A stretch of 64,000 bases of DNA from Burkholderia sp. Leaf177 (GTDB lineage Bacteria > Pseudomonadota > Gammaproteobacteria > Burkholderiales > Burkholderiaceae). The notes beneath the pieces were generated by a model. That model did not search any database. It was not told the DNA's origin and was given only the letters and a program-made list of their open reading frames with translations. The translations under genes were made by a program, and so were the position numbers. Positions within the stretch are counted from its first letter, which is position 1; each line of letters opens with the position of its first letter. The stretch lies in the NCBI RefSeq assembly GCF_001424345.1, contig NZ_LMPF01000006.1:1-64000 (forward strand), given 5' to 3'. Of the stretch, positions 1 through 8,477 are shown one piece after another.

Positions 1-56
1 CACTTGAACGATTCGATCTTCAGGTTCACACTTGAACGATTCGATCTTCAGGTTCA
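1..56. repeat. Exact 28-bp tandem duplication at the window end
   Basis: Bases 1-28 and 29-56 are identical. The unit is not a multiple of three, so it would shift the yceI reading frame. It begins exactly at base 1, which may point to a contig-end assembly artefact rather than real DNA. Confidence 0.9.
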
Positions 57-462
57 CCGGCTTCGTCACGCCGTGAAACGTCAGCTCGCCGATCACTTCC
101 ACCGGTACATCGCCCTTGAACTTCATCGACGTGCCTTTGTAGGTCGCCGTCGGGAACTTTTCGGCATCGAAGAATTGCGCGCTCTTCAGTTCGCCGTCGA
201 GCTTCTCGTTGCCGATGTTGATCGACGTCATGTCGATGCTTGCCTCGAGCGTGCCCTTTTTCGCTTCACGATCGATCGTCACCGACCCGCTGCTCTTGTT
301 GAACTTGCCGCGCCACACCGAAATGCCGCCGAAGTGGTCGGTTTCGAAGCTCGGATACGTGTGGTTCGGATCGAGCTGATACGTGACTTCGGCTGCCATT
401 GCATTAACCGATGCCGCCACGAACAACGCGCCGGCTGCCGCGATCAAAAGGTTCTTTTTCAT
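1..462 (-). CDS. YceI-family periplasmic protein, partial at window edge
   Basis: Reading leftwards from the ATG at 460-462, the frame opens with a signal peptide ([11 protein letters not shown]..., cleavage near AMA-AE) and then the YceI lipocalin-like fold, which is thought to bind isoprenoid or other amphipathic ligands in the periplasm. Family landmarks are the [16 protein letters not shown] stretch at the mature N-terminus and [14 protein letters not shown] near the left end. It is the third gene of a leftward group after cytochrome b561 and another yceI gene, 30 bp downstream of the latter. The last 56 bases of the window on this side are two exact copies of a 28-bp unit. This shifts the frame right after the IESFK region, so the C-terminus cannot be judged. 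Family assignment is sure; completeness is not. Confidence 0.85.
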   Translation of the reverse strand, partial: MKKNLLIAAAGALFVAASVNAMAAEVTYQLDPNHTYPSFETDHFGGISVWRGKFNKSSGSVTIDREAKKGTLEASIDMTSINIGNEKLDGELKSAQFFDAEKFPTATYKGTSMKFKGDVPVEVIGELTFHGVTKPVNLKIESFKCEPEDRIVQV

Positions 463-492
463 GTGATTTCCTGGATGAGTTTGGAGACGAGT

Positions 493-1065
493 TTATTTCT
501 TGACCGCGACGAGATGGAACTTGATCACGACTTCATCGGCGACGACCGATGTGTCTTTCCACTCGCCCGAACCGACATCGAACTGCGTGCGTTTGATGGG
601 CAACGCGCCATCGAAAGTTTGCGTCGCGCCTTGCTGCGTGACGGTCACCGGCACCGTGACGTTCTGCGATTTACCCTTGATGGTGAGCTTGCCGGCGACG
701 TTGTATTTGTTGCCGCCGGCCGGTGCAATCGATGTCGATGCGAACGTGGCGTTCGGGAAATGCGCGACATCGAACCAGTCCTTGTCCTGCGCCTGCTTGT
801 TGTAGCTGTCGTCGCCGAGATCGTAGCTCGATGTATCGATATTGATGCTCGCGTTGCCGGCAGTCGGCTTGGCGGGATCGAAGTCGAGCGTTGCGGTGAA
901 CTTCTTGAACTTGCCATCGACGGGTACGTTCATCTGCTTGGACGTCGCCGTGACCGTGCTTTTGGCGGTATCGACCTGGGCTTGAGCGAACGCGGAAACC
1001 GTCGCGACCAGCGACGCAGCGGAAATACCGGCAATCAACCAACGGGATAATTTCACGTCTTTCAT
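493..1065 (-). CDS. YceI-family periplasmic protein
   Basis: This is a 190-residue secreted protein of the YceI family, which folds as a small lipocalin-like barrel and probably binds polyisoprenoid-type ligands. It has a typical signal peptide (charged start KLSRW, hydrophobic core, cleavage near AFAQA). The core then shows the family pattern: KFKKFTATLDFDPAKP, SINIDTSSYDLGDDSYN, a DWFDVAHFPNATF strand and KLTIKGKSQNVTVPV. The length matches the family. It lies between cytochrome b561 (upstream, 155 bp) and a second yceI (downstream, 30 bp), echoing the E. coli yceJ-yceI pairing. The two YceI proteins are only distantly alike, so this is not a recent duplication. The physiological ligand is unknown. 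Confidence 0.9.
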   Translation of the reverse strand: MKDVKLSRWLIAGISAASLVATVSAFAQAQVDTAKSTVTATSKQMNVPVDGKFKKFTATLDFDPAKPTAGNASINIDTSSYDLGDDSYNKQAQDKDWFDVAHFPNATFASTSIAPAGGNKYNVAGKLTIKGKSQNVTVPVTVTQQGATQTFDGALPIKRTQFDVGSGEWKDTSVVADEVVIKFHLVAVKK

Positions 1066-1219
1066 GTATGTCCTGATGCGATCCGGATATTGGGACGAGC
1101 CGCTATTTGAGAATCAAACGCAAATCTGCGCAAGCCGCCCGCGAGAAACTGGTTATCAACAACGAGGAATCAATAAAGTCGAAAATTCGGTGACTACATC
1201 GCGAATTCGTGCGCAAATG

Positions 1220-1780
1220 TCACCGAAGGAACGGAATCATGCGTGCGAGCAAACCATCGCGATCCACGAAATGGTGTTTCAGCGCCGCGAGCACGTGCAT
1301 GGCAACGAGCACTAGCAGCGTGTAATTCAGGTAGATATGAACCATTTTCAGCATGACTTTCAGCGCGTTGTCCGGCCCGATGATCGTCGGCAACGGCAGC
1401 ACGCCGAGATAAACCACCTGAATCCCGGCAGCCGAGCTATACAAATAACCCGATATTGGAATGATCAGCATCAGCACATAAAGCAGGAAGTGCGTGAGGT
1501 GCGCGGCGCCCTTTTGCCAACCGGGCATGCGTCGCGGCATGGACGGCGCCTTGTGCGTGCTGCGCCAGAGCACGCGGATCACGGCCAGCGCGAACACGGT
1601 GACGCCAATCCATTTATGCCACGAGAAGTACTTGAGTTTGGTCGGCGTGAAACCGGGGATATCGGTCATGATCCAGCCGAGATAAAAGCCGCAGACGATC
1701 AGCAGCGCGATCAGCCAATGAAGGCTGATAGCGGTGCGGCTGTAGTTCTCGGAGCTGGCGAAATTCGGGCTGCGTTCCAT
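1220..1780 (-). CDS. Cytochrome b561 family membrane protein
   Basis: This inner-membrane di-heme b-type cytochrome of about 186 residues belongs to the YceJ/CybB family, which passes electrons from quinol. It has four hydrophobic segments, with histidines in the usual places: SLHWLIALL in helix 1, FSWHKWIGV before helix 2, HLTHFLLYV in helix 3 and the MHVLAALKHHF region in helix 4. The open frame extends 34 codons further upstream, but the family normally begins near MERSPNFASSENYSRTAISLH, so the ATG at 1778-1780 is preferred; a GGTGG lies a few bases before it. It probably leads the leftward transcript that includes the two yceI genes. Confidence 0.88.
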   Translation of the reverse strand: MERSPNFASSENYSRTAISLHWLIALLIVCGFYLGWIMTDIPGFTPTKLKYFSWHKWIGVTVFALAVIRVLWRSTHKAPSMPRRMPGWQKGAAHLTHFLLYVLMLIIPISGYLYSSAAGIQVVYLGVLPLPTIIGPDNALKVMLKMVHIYLNYTLLVLVAMHVLAALKHHFVDRDGLLARMIPFLR

Positions 1781-2261
1781 ACGGTGTCCACCAGAAAGAA
1801 ATGCGGAATTGACGTTTCCGGCCTGTGGGTTTATCGCTGGGGAAAGGGCGGCAAACCGGGATGCAGGTCTCAAGGCCGCCATCCTACCCGAACACGTAAA
1901 AAACGGCTTTCAGGAGAGCAAGATTTGCCGATCCGCATATGACATGAAGCTGGCGCCGGATAGTCGCAAACATGACACGGAGCCAACTTGCTCAAAAATA
2001 GGCCAGATGGAGATCGAAAATTAGTCAGAAAGCACAACAGACGCGCTCTCTCAACATTTTTGGAATCAATTGATCGGAACAAAACGCCTGAGCGCATCAT
2101 ATAGCAGGGTTTTTGCGGGCGCCGTCGTGCCTCGATGCGTCGACGCGCCGCCGTTTGTTACCATGCGCGCTGGCCCGGCCCTTGCTCTTTTAAGCGGCTG
2201 CCCCGAACCAGGACGCAACACAATATTGAACAACACGCCCGTACGAGCCAGCATTCCACTC
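1781..2261. other. Intergenic region between divergent cytochrome b561 and pqiA
   Basis: This 481-bp region separates a leftward from a rightward transcript, so both promoters must lie here. An open frame in phase with pqiA reaches back to 2070, but its translation shows no family resemblance. The part from about 1960 to 2060 is locally AT-richer. I see no RNA gene, terminator or clear operator. Confidence 0.5.
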
Positions 2262-3056
2262 ATGGAAGAAGACGATCTGATTGCCTGCCACGAATGCGAC
2301 ACGCTGTTTCACAAGCGAGCGCTACCCGCGCGCAGTGCGGCAAAATGCACGCGATGCGGCGCCACGCTATATCCCAGCGTGACATCGAATCTGGACAAGC
2401 TTTGCGCCATCACGCTCGCCGCGCTGATCACGTTCTTGATCGCGCAGGCGTTTCCCATCGTGGAGCTGGAAACGAACGGGATCACTTCGCAGACCACGCT
2501 GATCGGCGCGATCGTGGCGTTGTGGGGCGAGAATATGGAAGTGATCGCGGTGATGGTTTTTTGCGCGACGATCCTGTTTCCGCTCACGGAACTCGTCGCC
2601 ATGCTGTACCTGATGGTCGCGCTGCGCGCCGGATTCGTGCCGGCCGGATTCAGCCAGGTGTTGCGCGCAATCCAGTTCGTGCGCCCTTGGGGAATGATCG
2701 AAGTATTCATGCTCGGCGTGCTGGTTACGCTCGTGAAAATGGTGAGCATCGCGCGCGTGATTCCCGAGGCCGCGCTCTTCGCGTTCGGCGCATTGACGCT
2801 GCTTTTCGCGCTCATCCTGACGTTCGATCCACGTGCGCTCTGGGAAATCGCCGAGCGTTTGACCAAGCGCGGCCCGCTTCGATACACCCCGTTCGGCGGC
2901 CTGCAATCCGGCATGGGTGCAGACCGGCAAACCGATCTCCAGGCCGATTCGCCGCTCGATTTGCTGCGGCCGCTTTCACCATCGGTAAGCACGCCGGCCG
3001 ACACATCTCGGGCTAACGCCGCGTCGGCGAATGCCGCGTCCCCACCGAAGCCATGA
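2262..3056 (+). CDS. pqiA: Paraquat-inducible protein A, first subunit (PqiA domain)
   Basis: This integral inner-membrane PqiA-domain protein belongs to the Pqi/Let lipid-transport group, which works with an MCE protein to move lipids across the periplasm. The N-terminus carries a rubredoxin-like four-cysteine knuckle (CHECD about residue 9, CTRCGA about residue 29), followed by about four transmembrane helices. E. coli PqiA carries two such domains in one chain; here they are two overlapping genes. The ATG at 2262 is chosen because the Cys knuckle starts right after it; the frame is open back to 2070 without family similarity. The stop overlaps the next ATG (ATGA at 3053-3056), indicating translational coupling. 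The C-terminal 50 residues are low-complexity Ala/Ser. Confidence 0.88.
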   Translation: MEEDDLIACHECDTLFHKRALPARSAAKCTRCGATLYPSVTSNLDKLCAITLAALITFLIAQAFPIVELETNGITSQTTLIGAIVALWGENMEVIAVMVFCATILFPLTELVAMLYLMVALRAGFVPAGFSQVLRAIQFVRPWGMIEVFMLGVLVTLVKMVSIARVIPEAALFAFGALTLLFALILTFDPRALWEIAERLTKRGPLRYTPFGGLQSGMGADRQTDLQADSPLDLLRPLSPSVSTPADTSRANAASANAASPPKP

Positions 3057-3748
3057 CCGACATACCCGCCTCGCCCAACGCAGAAGAAACCACGGAACCC
3101 GCGGAAAGCACGCCGTTTTACACCACGGCATCGCGCGCTGGACTGATCGGTTGCCACGCGTGCAACCTCGTGCAAAAACGCGCGCTCACGGTCGAAACGC
3201 AGCGCTGCACGCGGTGCGGCGCCAAGCTCCACAGGCGCAATCCGGATTCGGTCGCGCGCACCTGGGCGTTGTTGTTGTCCGCCGCGATCCTCTACATTCC
3301 GGCAAATTTGTATCCCGTGCTGCACACGTCGTCGATAGTCGGTTCCGAGGACGACACCATCATGAGCGGCGTCGCCATGTTCTGGAACGACGGCGACTAT
3401 CCGCTCTCGGCGATTATTTTTATCGCCAGTATCCTCGTGCCGATGCTGAAACTCGGCACCCTCGCTTATCTCACCTGGGCCACGCAGACGGCATCGAAAT
3501 GGCGTCCGCGGCAACGCACGACGCTTTATCGGATCGTCGAAAAAATCGGCCGATGGTCAATGCTCGATGTTTTCGTCGTCACCCTCACCGTCGCGCTCGT
3601 GCGCTTCGGGTCGCTGGCCGTTATCACGCCGGGACCGGGCGCGCTGGCGTTCGGCTGCGTCGTGGTGCTGACCATGCTCGCCTCCATGCAATTCGACCCG
3701 CGGCTGATGTGGGATCACATCGAACCTTCAGGAAAGAAATATGACTAG
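3053..3748 (+). CDS. Paraquat-inducible protein A, second subunit (PqiA domain)
   Basis: This second PqiA-domain membrane protein has 231 residues. It repeats the plan of its upstream neighbour: a zinc-ribbon-like knuckle (CHACN and CTRCGAKL, about residues 34-58) followed by four hydrophobic helices, including the LYIPANLYPVL stretch typical of PqiA/YebS proteins. It starts inside the stop of the preceding gene and overlaps the following pqiB start by 8 bp, so the three are almost certainly co-translated. Having both halves as separate genes is a common proteobacterial variant of the E. coli fusion. Confidence 0.88.
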   Translation: MTDIPASPNAEETTEPAESTPFYTTASRAGLIGCHACNLVQKRALTVETQRCTRCGAKLHRRNPDSVARTWALLLSAAILYIPANLYPVLHTSSIVGSEDDTIMSGVAMFWNDGDYPLSAIIFIASILVPMLKLGTLAYLTWATQTASKWRPRQRTTLYRIVEKIGRWSMLDVFVVTLTVALVRFGSLAVITPGPGALAFGCVVVLTMLASMQFDPRLMWDHIEPSGKKYD

Positions 3749-5426
3749 CCCGCAAGGCCCCTCCAACGATACGGCCAAGGGCCCCAACGAGCCTTCCCGA
3801 AATGCCGGCGGCGGCGGATTGCCGCCCAACGGATTGCCGCCGAACCTGCCCGATCCCGTGATCGAGCCGCGCAGCCGATGGATCCCGTCGCTCGTCTGGG
3901 TGATCCCGCTGGTCGCGGCGCTGATCGGCATTGCGCTGGTCGTGAAGTCGGTCGCCGGGCGCGGACCGACCATCACCATCAGTTTCGTGAGCGCCGAAGG
4001 GCTGGAGAACGGCAAGACCAAGCTGAAATACAAGGACGTGGACGTTGGTACGGTCAAGAACATCACGTTGTCGAAGGATCATTCGCGTGTTCTCGTCGAT
4101 GTCCAGTTGACCAAGGTCGCCGAGGATTTCGCGGTGAAGGACACGCGCTTCTGGGTCGTGCGTCCGCGCGTGGCGGCAAGCGGCGTGACCGGGCTCGGCA
4201 CGTTGTTGTCGGGCGCCTACATTGGCGTGGATGCCGGCAAGTCGAAGGAAGACGAAACCCATTTCGTTGGGCTCGAATCGCCGCCGGCGGTGACCGGGGA
4301 CCAGAAGGGCCGCCAGTTCACGTTGCGCGGCGATTCGCTAGGTTCCATCGATATTGGATCGCCTATTTATTACCGTCGTGTTCAGGTAGGTCAGGTGGCA
4401 GGCTTTTCACTCGATAAAGACGGCACCGGCGTCACCATGCAGGTCTTCGTGAACGCGCCTTACGATCAATACGTGGGCACGAACGCACGATGGTGGCATG
4501 CAAGCGGCGTGGATCTCCGGCTCGATTCCAGCGGCTTCAAGCTCAACACGCAATCGCTCGCGACCGTGGTGCTCGGCGGCATTGCATTCCAGACGCCGCC
4601 GAATCAGGAACCCGGCCAGCAAGCGCCCGACAACATGACGTTCCGCCTCGGATCGGACGAATCCGACGCCATGCGCGATCCGGACGGCCAGCCGATCCGC
4701 GTCGTCATGAACTTCAATCAGTCGCTGCGTGGCTTGTCGGTGGGTGCGCCGATCGATTTCCGCGGCATTCTGCTCGGCAGCGTGACGGGCATCGCGATCG
4801 AATACGATCCGAAATCGCGCGCCTTCCAGATGCCGGTGACCATGAACATCTATCCGGACCGGCTGGGCAAGCGTTTCCGCGATTCGGTTCCACGCCAGAA
4901 CACCGTCGCCGGGCAGGAATTGCTGCAGAAGCTGGTTGCAAACGGCTTGCGCGGACAATTGCGCACGGGCAATTTGCTGACCGGGCAGCTTTACGTTGCG
5001 CTCGATATCTTCCCGAAGGCAGCCAAAGCCACGGTGAATGTTGCGTCCGATCCGCTCGAATTGCCGACCGTGCCGAACACGCTCGACGAACTGCAGCTGC
5101 AAGTGGCCGACATCGCGAAGAAGCTCGACAAGATTCCCTTCGACGATATTGGCAACAACCTGAACAGCGCGCTGAAAAACGCGAACAGTCTCTTCAAGCA
5201 ACTCGATACACAAGTGGCGCCCGAAGCGCGTGACACGCTGACCGCCGCGAAGAAGACCTTCACGGAAGCGCAAAGCACGCTGCAGCAGGATTCGCCGCTG
5301 CAGTCGGACGTTCACCAGGCGCTGCAGGAACTCACGCGGACGCTGCAATCGCTCAATGCGCTCTCCGATTATCTGGAACGTCATCCGGAATCGCTGTTGC
5401 GTGGAAAACCAGGAGATAAGCCATGA
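3741..5426 (+). CDS. pqiB: PqiB-type MCE protein (intermembrane lipid transport)
   Basis: This 561-residue MCE (MlaD-like) protein should be anchored in the inner membrane by one N-terminal helix (WIPSLVWVIPLVAALIGIAL, about residues 50-70) and extend into the periplasm. Three MCE repeats can be read, starting near GPTITISFVSAEGLENGKT, QFTLRGDSLGSIDIGSPIYY and IRVVMNFNQSLRGLSVGAPI. A C-terminal coiled coil of about 100 residues follows (LQLQVADIAKKLDKI onwards), which in E. coli PqiB forms the needle bridging the periplasm. Length and domain count match PqiB (about 546 residues). A clear AGGAAAG precedes the ATG. Its 3' end overlaps the lipoprotein gene by 4 bp. Confidence 0.93.
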   Translation: MTSPQGPSNDTAKGPNEPSRNAGGGGLPPNGLPPNLPDPVIEPRSRWIPSLVWVIPLVAALIGIALVVKSVAGRGPTITISFVSAEGLENGKTKLKYKDVDVGTVKNITLSKDHSRVLVDVQLTKVAEDFAVKDTRFWVVRPRVAASGVTGLGTLLSGAYIGVDAGKSKEDETHFVGLESPPAVTGDQKGRQFTLRGDSLGSIDIGSPIYYRRVQVGQVAGFSLDKDGTGVTMQVFVNAPYDQYVGTNARWWHASGVDLRLDSSGFKLNTQSLATVVLGGIAFQTPPNQEPGQQAPDNMTFRLGSDESDAMRDPDGQPIRVVMNFNQSLRGLSVGAPIDFRGILLGSVTGIAIEYDPKSRAFQMPVTMNIYPDRLGKRFRDSVPRQNTVAGQELLQKLVANGLRGQLRTGNLLTGQLYVALDIFPKAAKATVNVASDPLELPTVPNTLDELQLQVADIAKKLDKIPFDDIGNNLNSALKNANSLFKQLDTQVAPEARDTLTAAKKTFTEAQSTLQQDSPLQSDVHQALQELTRTLQSLNALSDYLERHPESLLRGKPGDKP

Positions 5427-6133
5427 GTCTGGCCGGAATTTTCAAGGCCGCTGGCGGCGCGTCGACGCTCGCCTTCGTGGCGGCGCTCGCTGCATGCAGC
5501 AGTTCGCCGCCCGCGCGTTTTTATACGCTGGGCGGCGCCTCCAGCGACAACGCCGTGAGGACCGCCGCGCCTGCGTCGTTCTATCTGGAACTCGCGCCCG
5601 TGGATATGCCGCCGCAAGTCGCCAAGAACCAGATGGTCGTGCAGGACGGCGCCGCGCAAGTGCGCGTGCTCGAGGACCAGCGCTGGGCATCGCTTCCCGC
5701 CGATGAAGTGCGGCGCGCGTTGTCGGCGGATCTGTCGCAGCAGCTTGGCGCTATCGATGTCTATGGCACGCCGTATCCCGAAGGCGTGGCGGTGTATCGC
5801 GTGAAAGTGAACGTGCAGCGCTTCGAGTCGTCGCCGGGAAAACGCGCGCTGATCGATGCCGTGTGGAGCGTGCGCGGCGTCAGCAATCAGGCGGTCCTGA
5901 CGTGCCGGACGCTGGCCGAACAGCCGGTCGCGGATGGATATGACGCGCTGGTTGCGGGGCATCGGCAAGCGGTGGATGCGCTGGCAGCGGCCATTTCCGC
6001 GGGCGTGAAAACGGTAAGCTCGGCGCCCGCGCCGTCCACGGCCGCTGCGTCCGCCAAAGGTGCCAAGGCCGCGATGCCGACGCCACCGCGCGTGTTGCCG
6101 TGTCCGGTCGCGGCCTTGTCGGCAGCGCAGTGA
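5423..6133 (+). CDS. pqiC: PqiC-like outer-membrane lipoprotein (ABC-type transport auxiliary)
   Basis: This 236-residue lipoprotein has a signal peptide ending in the lipobox LAAC (Cys about residue 25). The mature N-terminus SSSPPARFYTLGG is the hallmark of the YmbA/PqiC family, which binds the end of the PqiB needle at the outer membrane. It is last in the pqiAABC operon, overlaps pqiB by ATGA, and is followed by a strong hairpin terminator about 50 bp downstream. The last 35 residues are Ala/Pro rich and outside the conserved domain. Confidence 0.9.
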   Translation: MSLAGIFKAAGGASTLAFVAALAACSSSPPARFYTLGGASSDNAVRTAAPASFYLELAPVDMPPQVAKNQMVVQDGAAQVRVLEDQRWASLPADEVRRALSADLSQQLGAIDVYGTPYPEGVAVYRVKVNVQRFESSPGKRALIDAVWSVRGVSNQAVLTCRTLAEQPVADGYDALVAGHRQAVDALAAAISAGVKTVSSAPAPSTAAASAKGAKAAMPTPPRVLPCPVAALSAAQ

Positions 6134-6180
6134 ATCTGGTTGGCGTGCGGCATCGAACTTGCGCCATCAGTCACTAACGC

Positions 6181-6216
6181 AACCCGGTTGCGCCGAAAGG
6201 TTCGCCGGGTTTTTTG
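6181..6216 (+). terminator. Rho-independent terminator of the pqi operon
   Basis: Arms aacccgg (6181-6187) and ccgggtt (6205-6211) are followed directly by a run of T, 48 bp after the pqiC stop. Confidence 0.8.
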
Positions 6217-6316
6217 TCGCCCGACCACAACGCCGCAATCTCGAAATTAAGTCGAGGCGCGCCGGGGCGGTTAAGATCGCTCTCCGTGACTACTCATTGC
6301 AGAATCCAAAACAAAG

Positions 6317-6928
6317 ATGATGAAACTGATCGGTTCGCTCGCCAGCCCGTATGTTCGCAAGACGCGGATTGTGATGGCAGAAAAGAAGATCGACTGCGAA
6401 CTGGTGCTCGAAAACGTCTGGGCATCTGATTCGAATATCCATGCCTACAATCCGCTCGGCAAGGTGCCGTGCCTGATTCTGGACGACGGCGAAGCGGTTT
6501 TCGATTCCCGCGTGATCTGCGAATACGTCGATACGCTCACGCCGGTGGGCAAGCTTTTGCCGCAGGAACGCCGCGAACGCACGGAAGTGAGGTGCTGGGA
6601 AGCGCTTGCCGACGGCATGCTCGACGCCGCCGTGCTGATCCGCCTGGAAGGCACGCAGCGCGAGGAAGCGCATCGCAACGACGCGTGGATCGCGCGGCAG
6701 CAACGGAAGATCGACGACGGCCTGAAAGCCATGTCCAAAGGACTTGCCGCGAAGAACTGGTGCTCGGCGAATCATTTCACGCTCGCCGATATTGCCTGCG
6801 GCTGCGCGCTCGGTTATCTCGATTACCGTATGCCCGAATTGAACTGGCGCGAGGATTACCCCAATCTCGACAAGCACATGCAGCGCTTGTCGTTGCGTCA
6901 GTCTTTCATCGATACGCTGCCGGCTTGA
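6317..6928 (+). CDS. Glutathione S-transferase family protein (YibF-like)
   Basis: This is a cytosolic glutathione-transferase-fold protein of 203 residues. The N-terminal thioredoxin-like domain starts KLIGSLASPYVRKTRIV, where the Ser-Pro-Tyr region takes the place of the catalytic residue in YibF-type GSTs. The cis-Pro region GKVPCLILDDGEAVFDSRVICEY, with its ES/DS glutathione-binding pair, is intact. An all-helical C-terminal domain (about residues 85-200) includes the FTLADIACG N-capping motif. Two ATGs are adjacent (6317 and 6320) and either may be used. It is monocistronic, with a terminator right after it. The substrate cannot be inferred. Confidence 0.87.
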   Translation: MMKLIGSLASPYVRKTRIVMAEKKIDCELVLENVWASDSNIHAYNPLGKVPCLILDDGEAVFDSRVICEYVDTLTPVGKLLPQERRERTEVRCWEALADGMLDAAVLIRLEGTQREEAHRNDAWIARQQRKIDDGLKAMSKGLAAKNWCSANHFTLADIACGCALGYLDYRMPELNWREDYPNLDKHMQRLSLRQSFIDTLPA

Positions 6929-6952
6929 TTTGTAACCGGCTCTGCTCTACAC

Positions 6953-6977
6953 AAAAAGCCCCTTGCGGGGCTTTTTT
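6953..6977 (+). terminator. Terminator after the glutathione S-transferase gene
   Basis: Stem agcccc/ggggct with loop ttg, preceded by five A and followed by six T, so it can act on both strands. It separates the rightward gst gene from the leftward hydrolase. Confidence 0.85.
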
Positions 6978-6994
6978 CATGGCAGCGCGATTAA

Positions 6995-8020
6995 TTATTT
7001 CGCCAACGCTTTTTTCAGCACCGTGTTCGCCTGCTCGATCGCGGCGCGCGTGGCCGGCGTCTTCGCCAGCGCATTGAGCATCACGAAGTCGTGGATCGTG
7101 CCTTCGTATCGCACCGCCGTCACGCGAACGCCCGCCTGCGAAAGCTTGCGAGCGTAGGCTTCGCCTTCGTCGCGCAGGACGTCGTTTTCGTCGGTGATGA
7201 CGAGCGCAGGCGGCAAACCCTTCAACTGATCGAGCGATGCCCGCAGCGGCGAGGCCGTGATCTTTTCCCGATCGGCCGCGTTCGGCGCGTACGCGTCCCA
7301 GAACCATTTCATCGCATTCTTCGTGAGCCACGGGCCGTCGGCGAATTCGTTGTATGAGCCGTCGTCGAAGTTTGCATCGGTGACAGGATAGAACAGCACC
7401 TGATAACGCAGCGCCGGACCGCCCTGTTCCTTCGCCATCAGCGTAACGGCCGCCGCCATGTTGCCGCCGACGCTGTCGCCCGCCACCGCCATGCGGGTTG
7501 CATCGACGTTGAACTGCTTTGCGTGCTCGGCCACGTAGCGCGTCGCGGCGTAGGCTTGTTCGGTTGGCACCGGAAATTGGGTCTCAGGCGAGCGATCATA
7601 GTCGACGAAAACCACGGTCGCCTGCGCACCATTCGCGATTTCGCGCACCAGACGGTCGTGGGTGTTTTTATCGCCGAGAACCCAGCCGCCGCCGTGGAAA
7701 TACATGATCACGGGCAGCTCGCCCTTGGCATGCGCCGGACGCACGATACGAAGCGCAATCTTGCCGGTCGGGCCGGCATCGATCACGCGGTCTTCGATCT
7801 GCGCGGCTTCCTTTTCCACCGGCTGCGACTGCGCGCCGGCGAGGACGTTGCGGGCATCGGCGGGAGACAAGGTGTAGATGGGCGGGCCTTTTTGTGCGGT
7901 GAGCGCATCGATGAACTGCTGCGTCGCCGGTTCGAGCACGGGTGCTGCGTGCGCGATGGCGCTTGCGGTCATCGTTGCAGCGACAGCGGAGGCGATGGCG
8001 AGAGACTTGAGCTTGAACAT
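6995..8020 (-). CDS. Secreted alpha/beta hydrolase (hormone-sensitive-lipase type esterase)
   Basis: This 341-residue alpha/beta-fold esterase of the HSL (family IV) type has a signal peptide (MFKLKSLAIASAVAAT..., cleavage near AHA-AP) and so probably acts in the periplasm or outside. It shows the oxyanion motif HGGGWVLGD, a nucleophile elbow GDSVGG (Ser about residue 171; the usual GDSAG with Val for Ala), an acid in the DENDVLRDEGEAYARKL region and the catalytic His in GTIHDFVM. The ATG is supported by AAGGAGT a few bases upstream. A candidate promoter with an operator-like palindrome lies about 100 bp upstream. The neighbouring TetR gene, transcribed the same way, is the likely regulator. 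The substrate is unknown. Confidence 0.88.
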   Translation of the reverse strand: MFKLKSLAIASAVAATMTASAIAHAAPVLEPATQQFIDALTAQKGPPIYTLSPADARNVLAGAQSQPVEKEAAQIEDRVIDAGPTGKIALRIVRPAHAKGELPVIMYFHGGGWVLGDKNTHDRLVREIANGAQATVVFVDYDRSPETQFPVPTEQAYAATRYVAEHAKQFNVDATRMAVAGDSVGGNMAAAVTLMAKEQGGPALRYQVLFYPVTDANFDDGSYNEFADGPWLTKNAMKWFWDAYAPNAADREKITASPLRASLDQLKGLPPALVITDENDVLRDEGEAYARKLSQAGVRVTAVRYEGTIHDFVMLNALAKTPATRAAIEQANTVLKKALAK

Positions 8021-8055
8021 GTTGACTCCTTGGATGGTTTTGATGCGGTTAAACA

Positions 8056-8087
8056 GCTTGGAAACTTGGTTGCTTGGAAACTTGGTT
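8056..8087. repeat. 16-bp perfect tandem repeat in the hydrolase leader
   Basis: The 16-mer gcttggaaacttggtt occurs at 8056-8071 and again at 8072-8087, within the presumed 5' untranslated region of the hydrolase gene. Confidence 0.85.
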
Positions 8088-8124
8088 GGTTGAGAACTGA
8101 ATTTCTTGGTAAAAAGCCCGTAAA

Positions 8125-8153
8125 TTCAAATGCATCTACTTGTAGATAGACAA
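8125..8153 (-). promoter_or_regulatory. Candidate hydrolase promoter with TetR-type operator
   Basis: On the minus strand a -35-like TTGTCT (8148-8153) and a -10-like TTTGAA (8125-8130) are 17 bp apart. The spacer contains the perfect palindrome atctac-tt-gtagat (8134-8147). The same half-site ctatctac recurs at the tetR promoter, so repression by the adjacent TetR protein is inferred. Confidence 0.6.
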
Positions 8154-8318
8154 CGGGGTTTAATGAAGCTTCGAATCGTTATTGCAGTTCGGGAAACTAC
8201 GGTAGACCGCTAATAGTTGTGACCCAGCAAAGAGCCCTCAGTGTTGGTTCACAACCAAAGCATCCACAACCTTCCTCGATACGGTAAAAAAGTAATGTGA
8301 CTATAAAAATCGGAAATC

Positions 8319-8347
8319 AAAATCTATCTACCTAAAGATAGATTCAA
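8319..8347. promoter_or_regulatory. TetR-type operator-like palindrome
   Basis: Nine-base arms aatctatct (8321-8329) and agatagatt (8336-8344) are perfect inverted repeats with a 6-bp spacer, and the left side contains the shared ctatctac half-site. On the minus strand it is flanked by TTGAAT and a weak GATTTT, 17 bp apart, as at the other two sites. Confidence 0.55.
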
Positions 8348-8477
8348 GTTGATTGATAAGCTAATTAGTACGTTGATTGCCCGGTTTTTCTGGTAAATAC
8401 TTATTCATTCTTAACAAAAATCCGAACAATTACTATTCATTACAACGTCCCGCGCGCAAAGAACCGCCATTCCGCGA

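Larger units (their letters stand above)
8021..8477. other. AT-rich regulatory region between hydrolase and tetR genes
   Basis: This 457-bp gap is clearly AT-richer than its surroundings. It holds two operator-like palindromes (8134-8147 and 8321-8344) and a 16-bp tandem direct repeat (8056-8071 and 8072-8087). It encodes no convincing protein; the best short frame (16 codons at about 8163) lacks support. The second palindrome sits about 300 bp from the hydrolase and next to no gene, which suggests a lost gene or a second upstream promoter. Confidence 0.6.

Noticed and set aside
8163-8213. A 16-codon peptide frame in the AT-rich gap
   Set aside because: It is short, has no good ribosome-binding site and no similarity.
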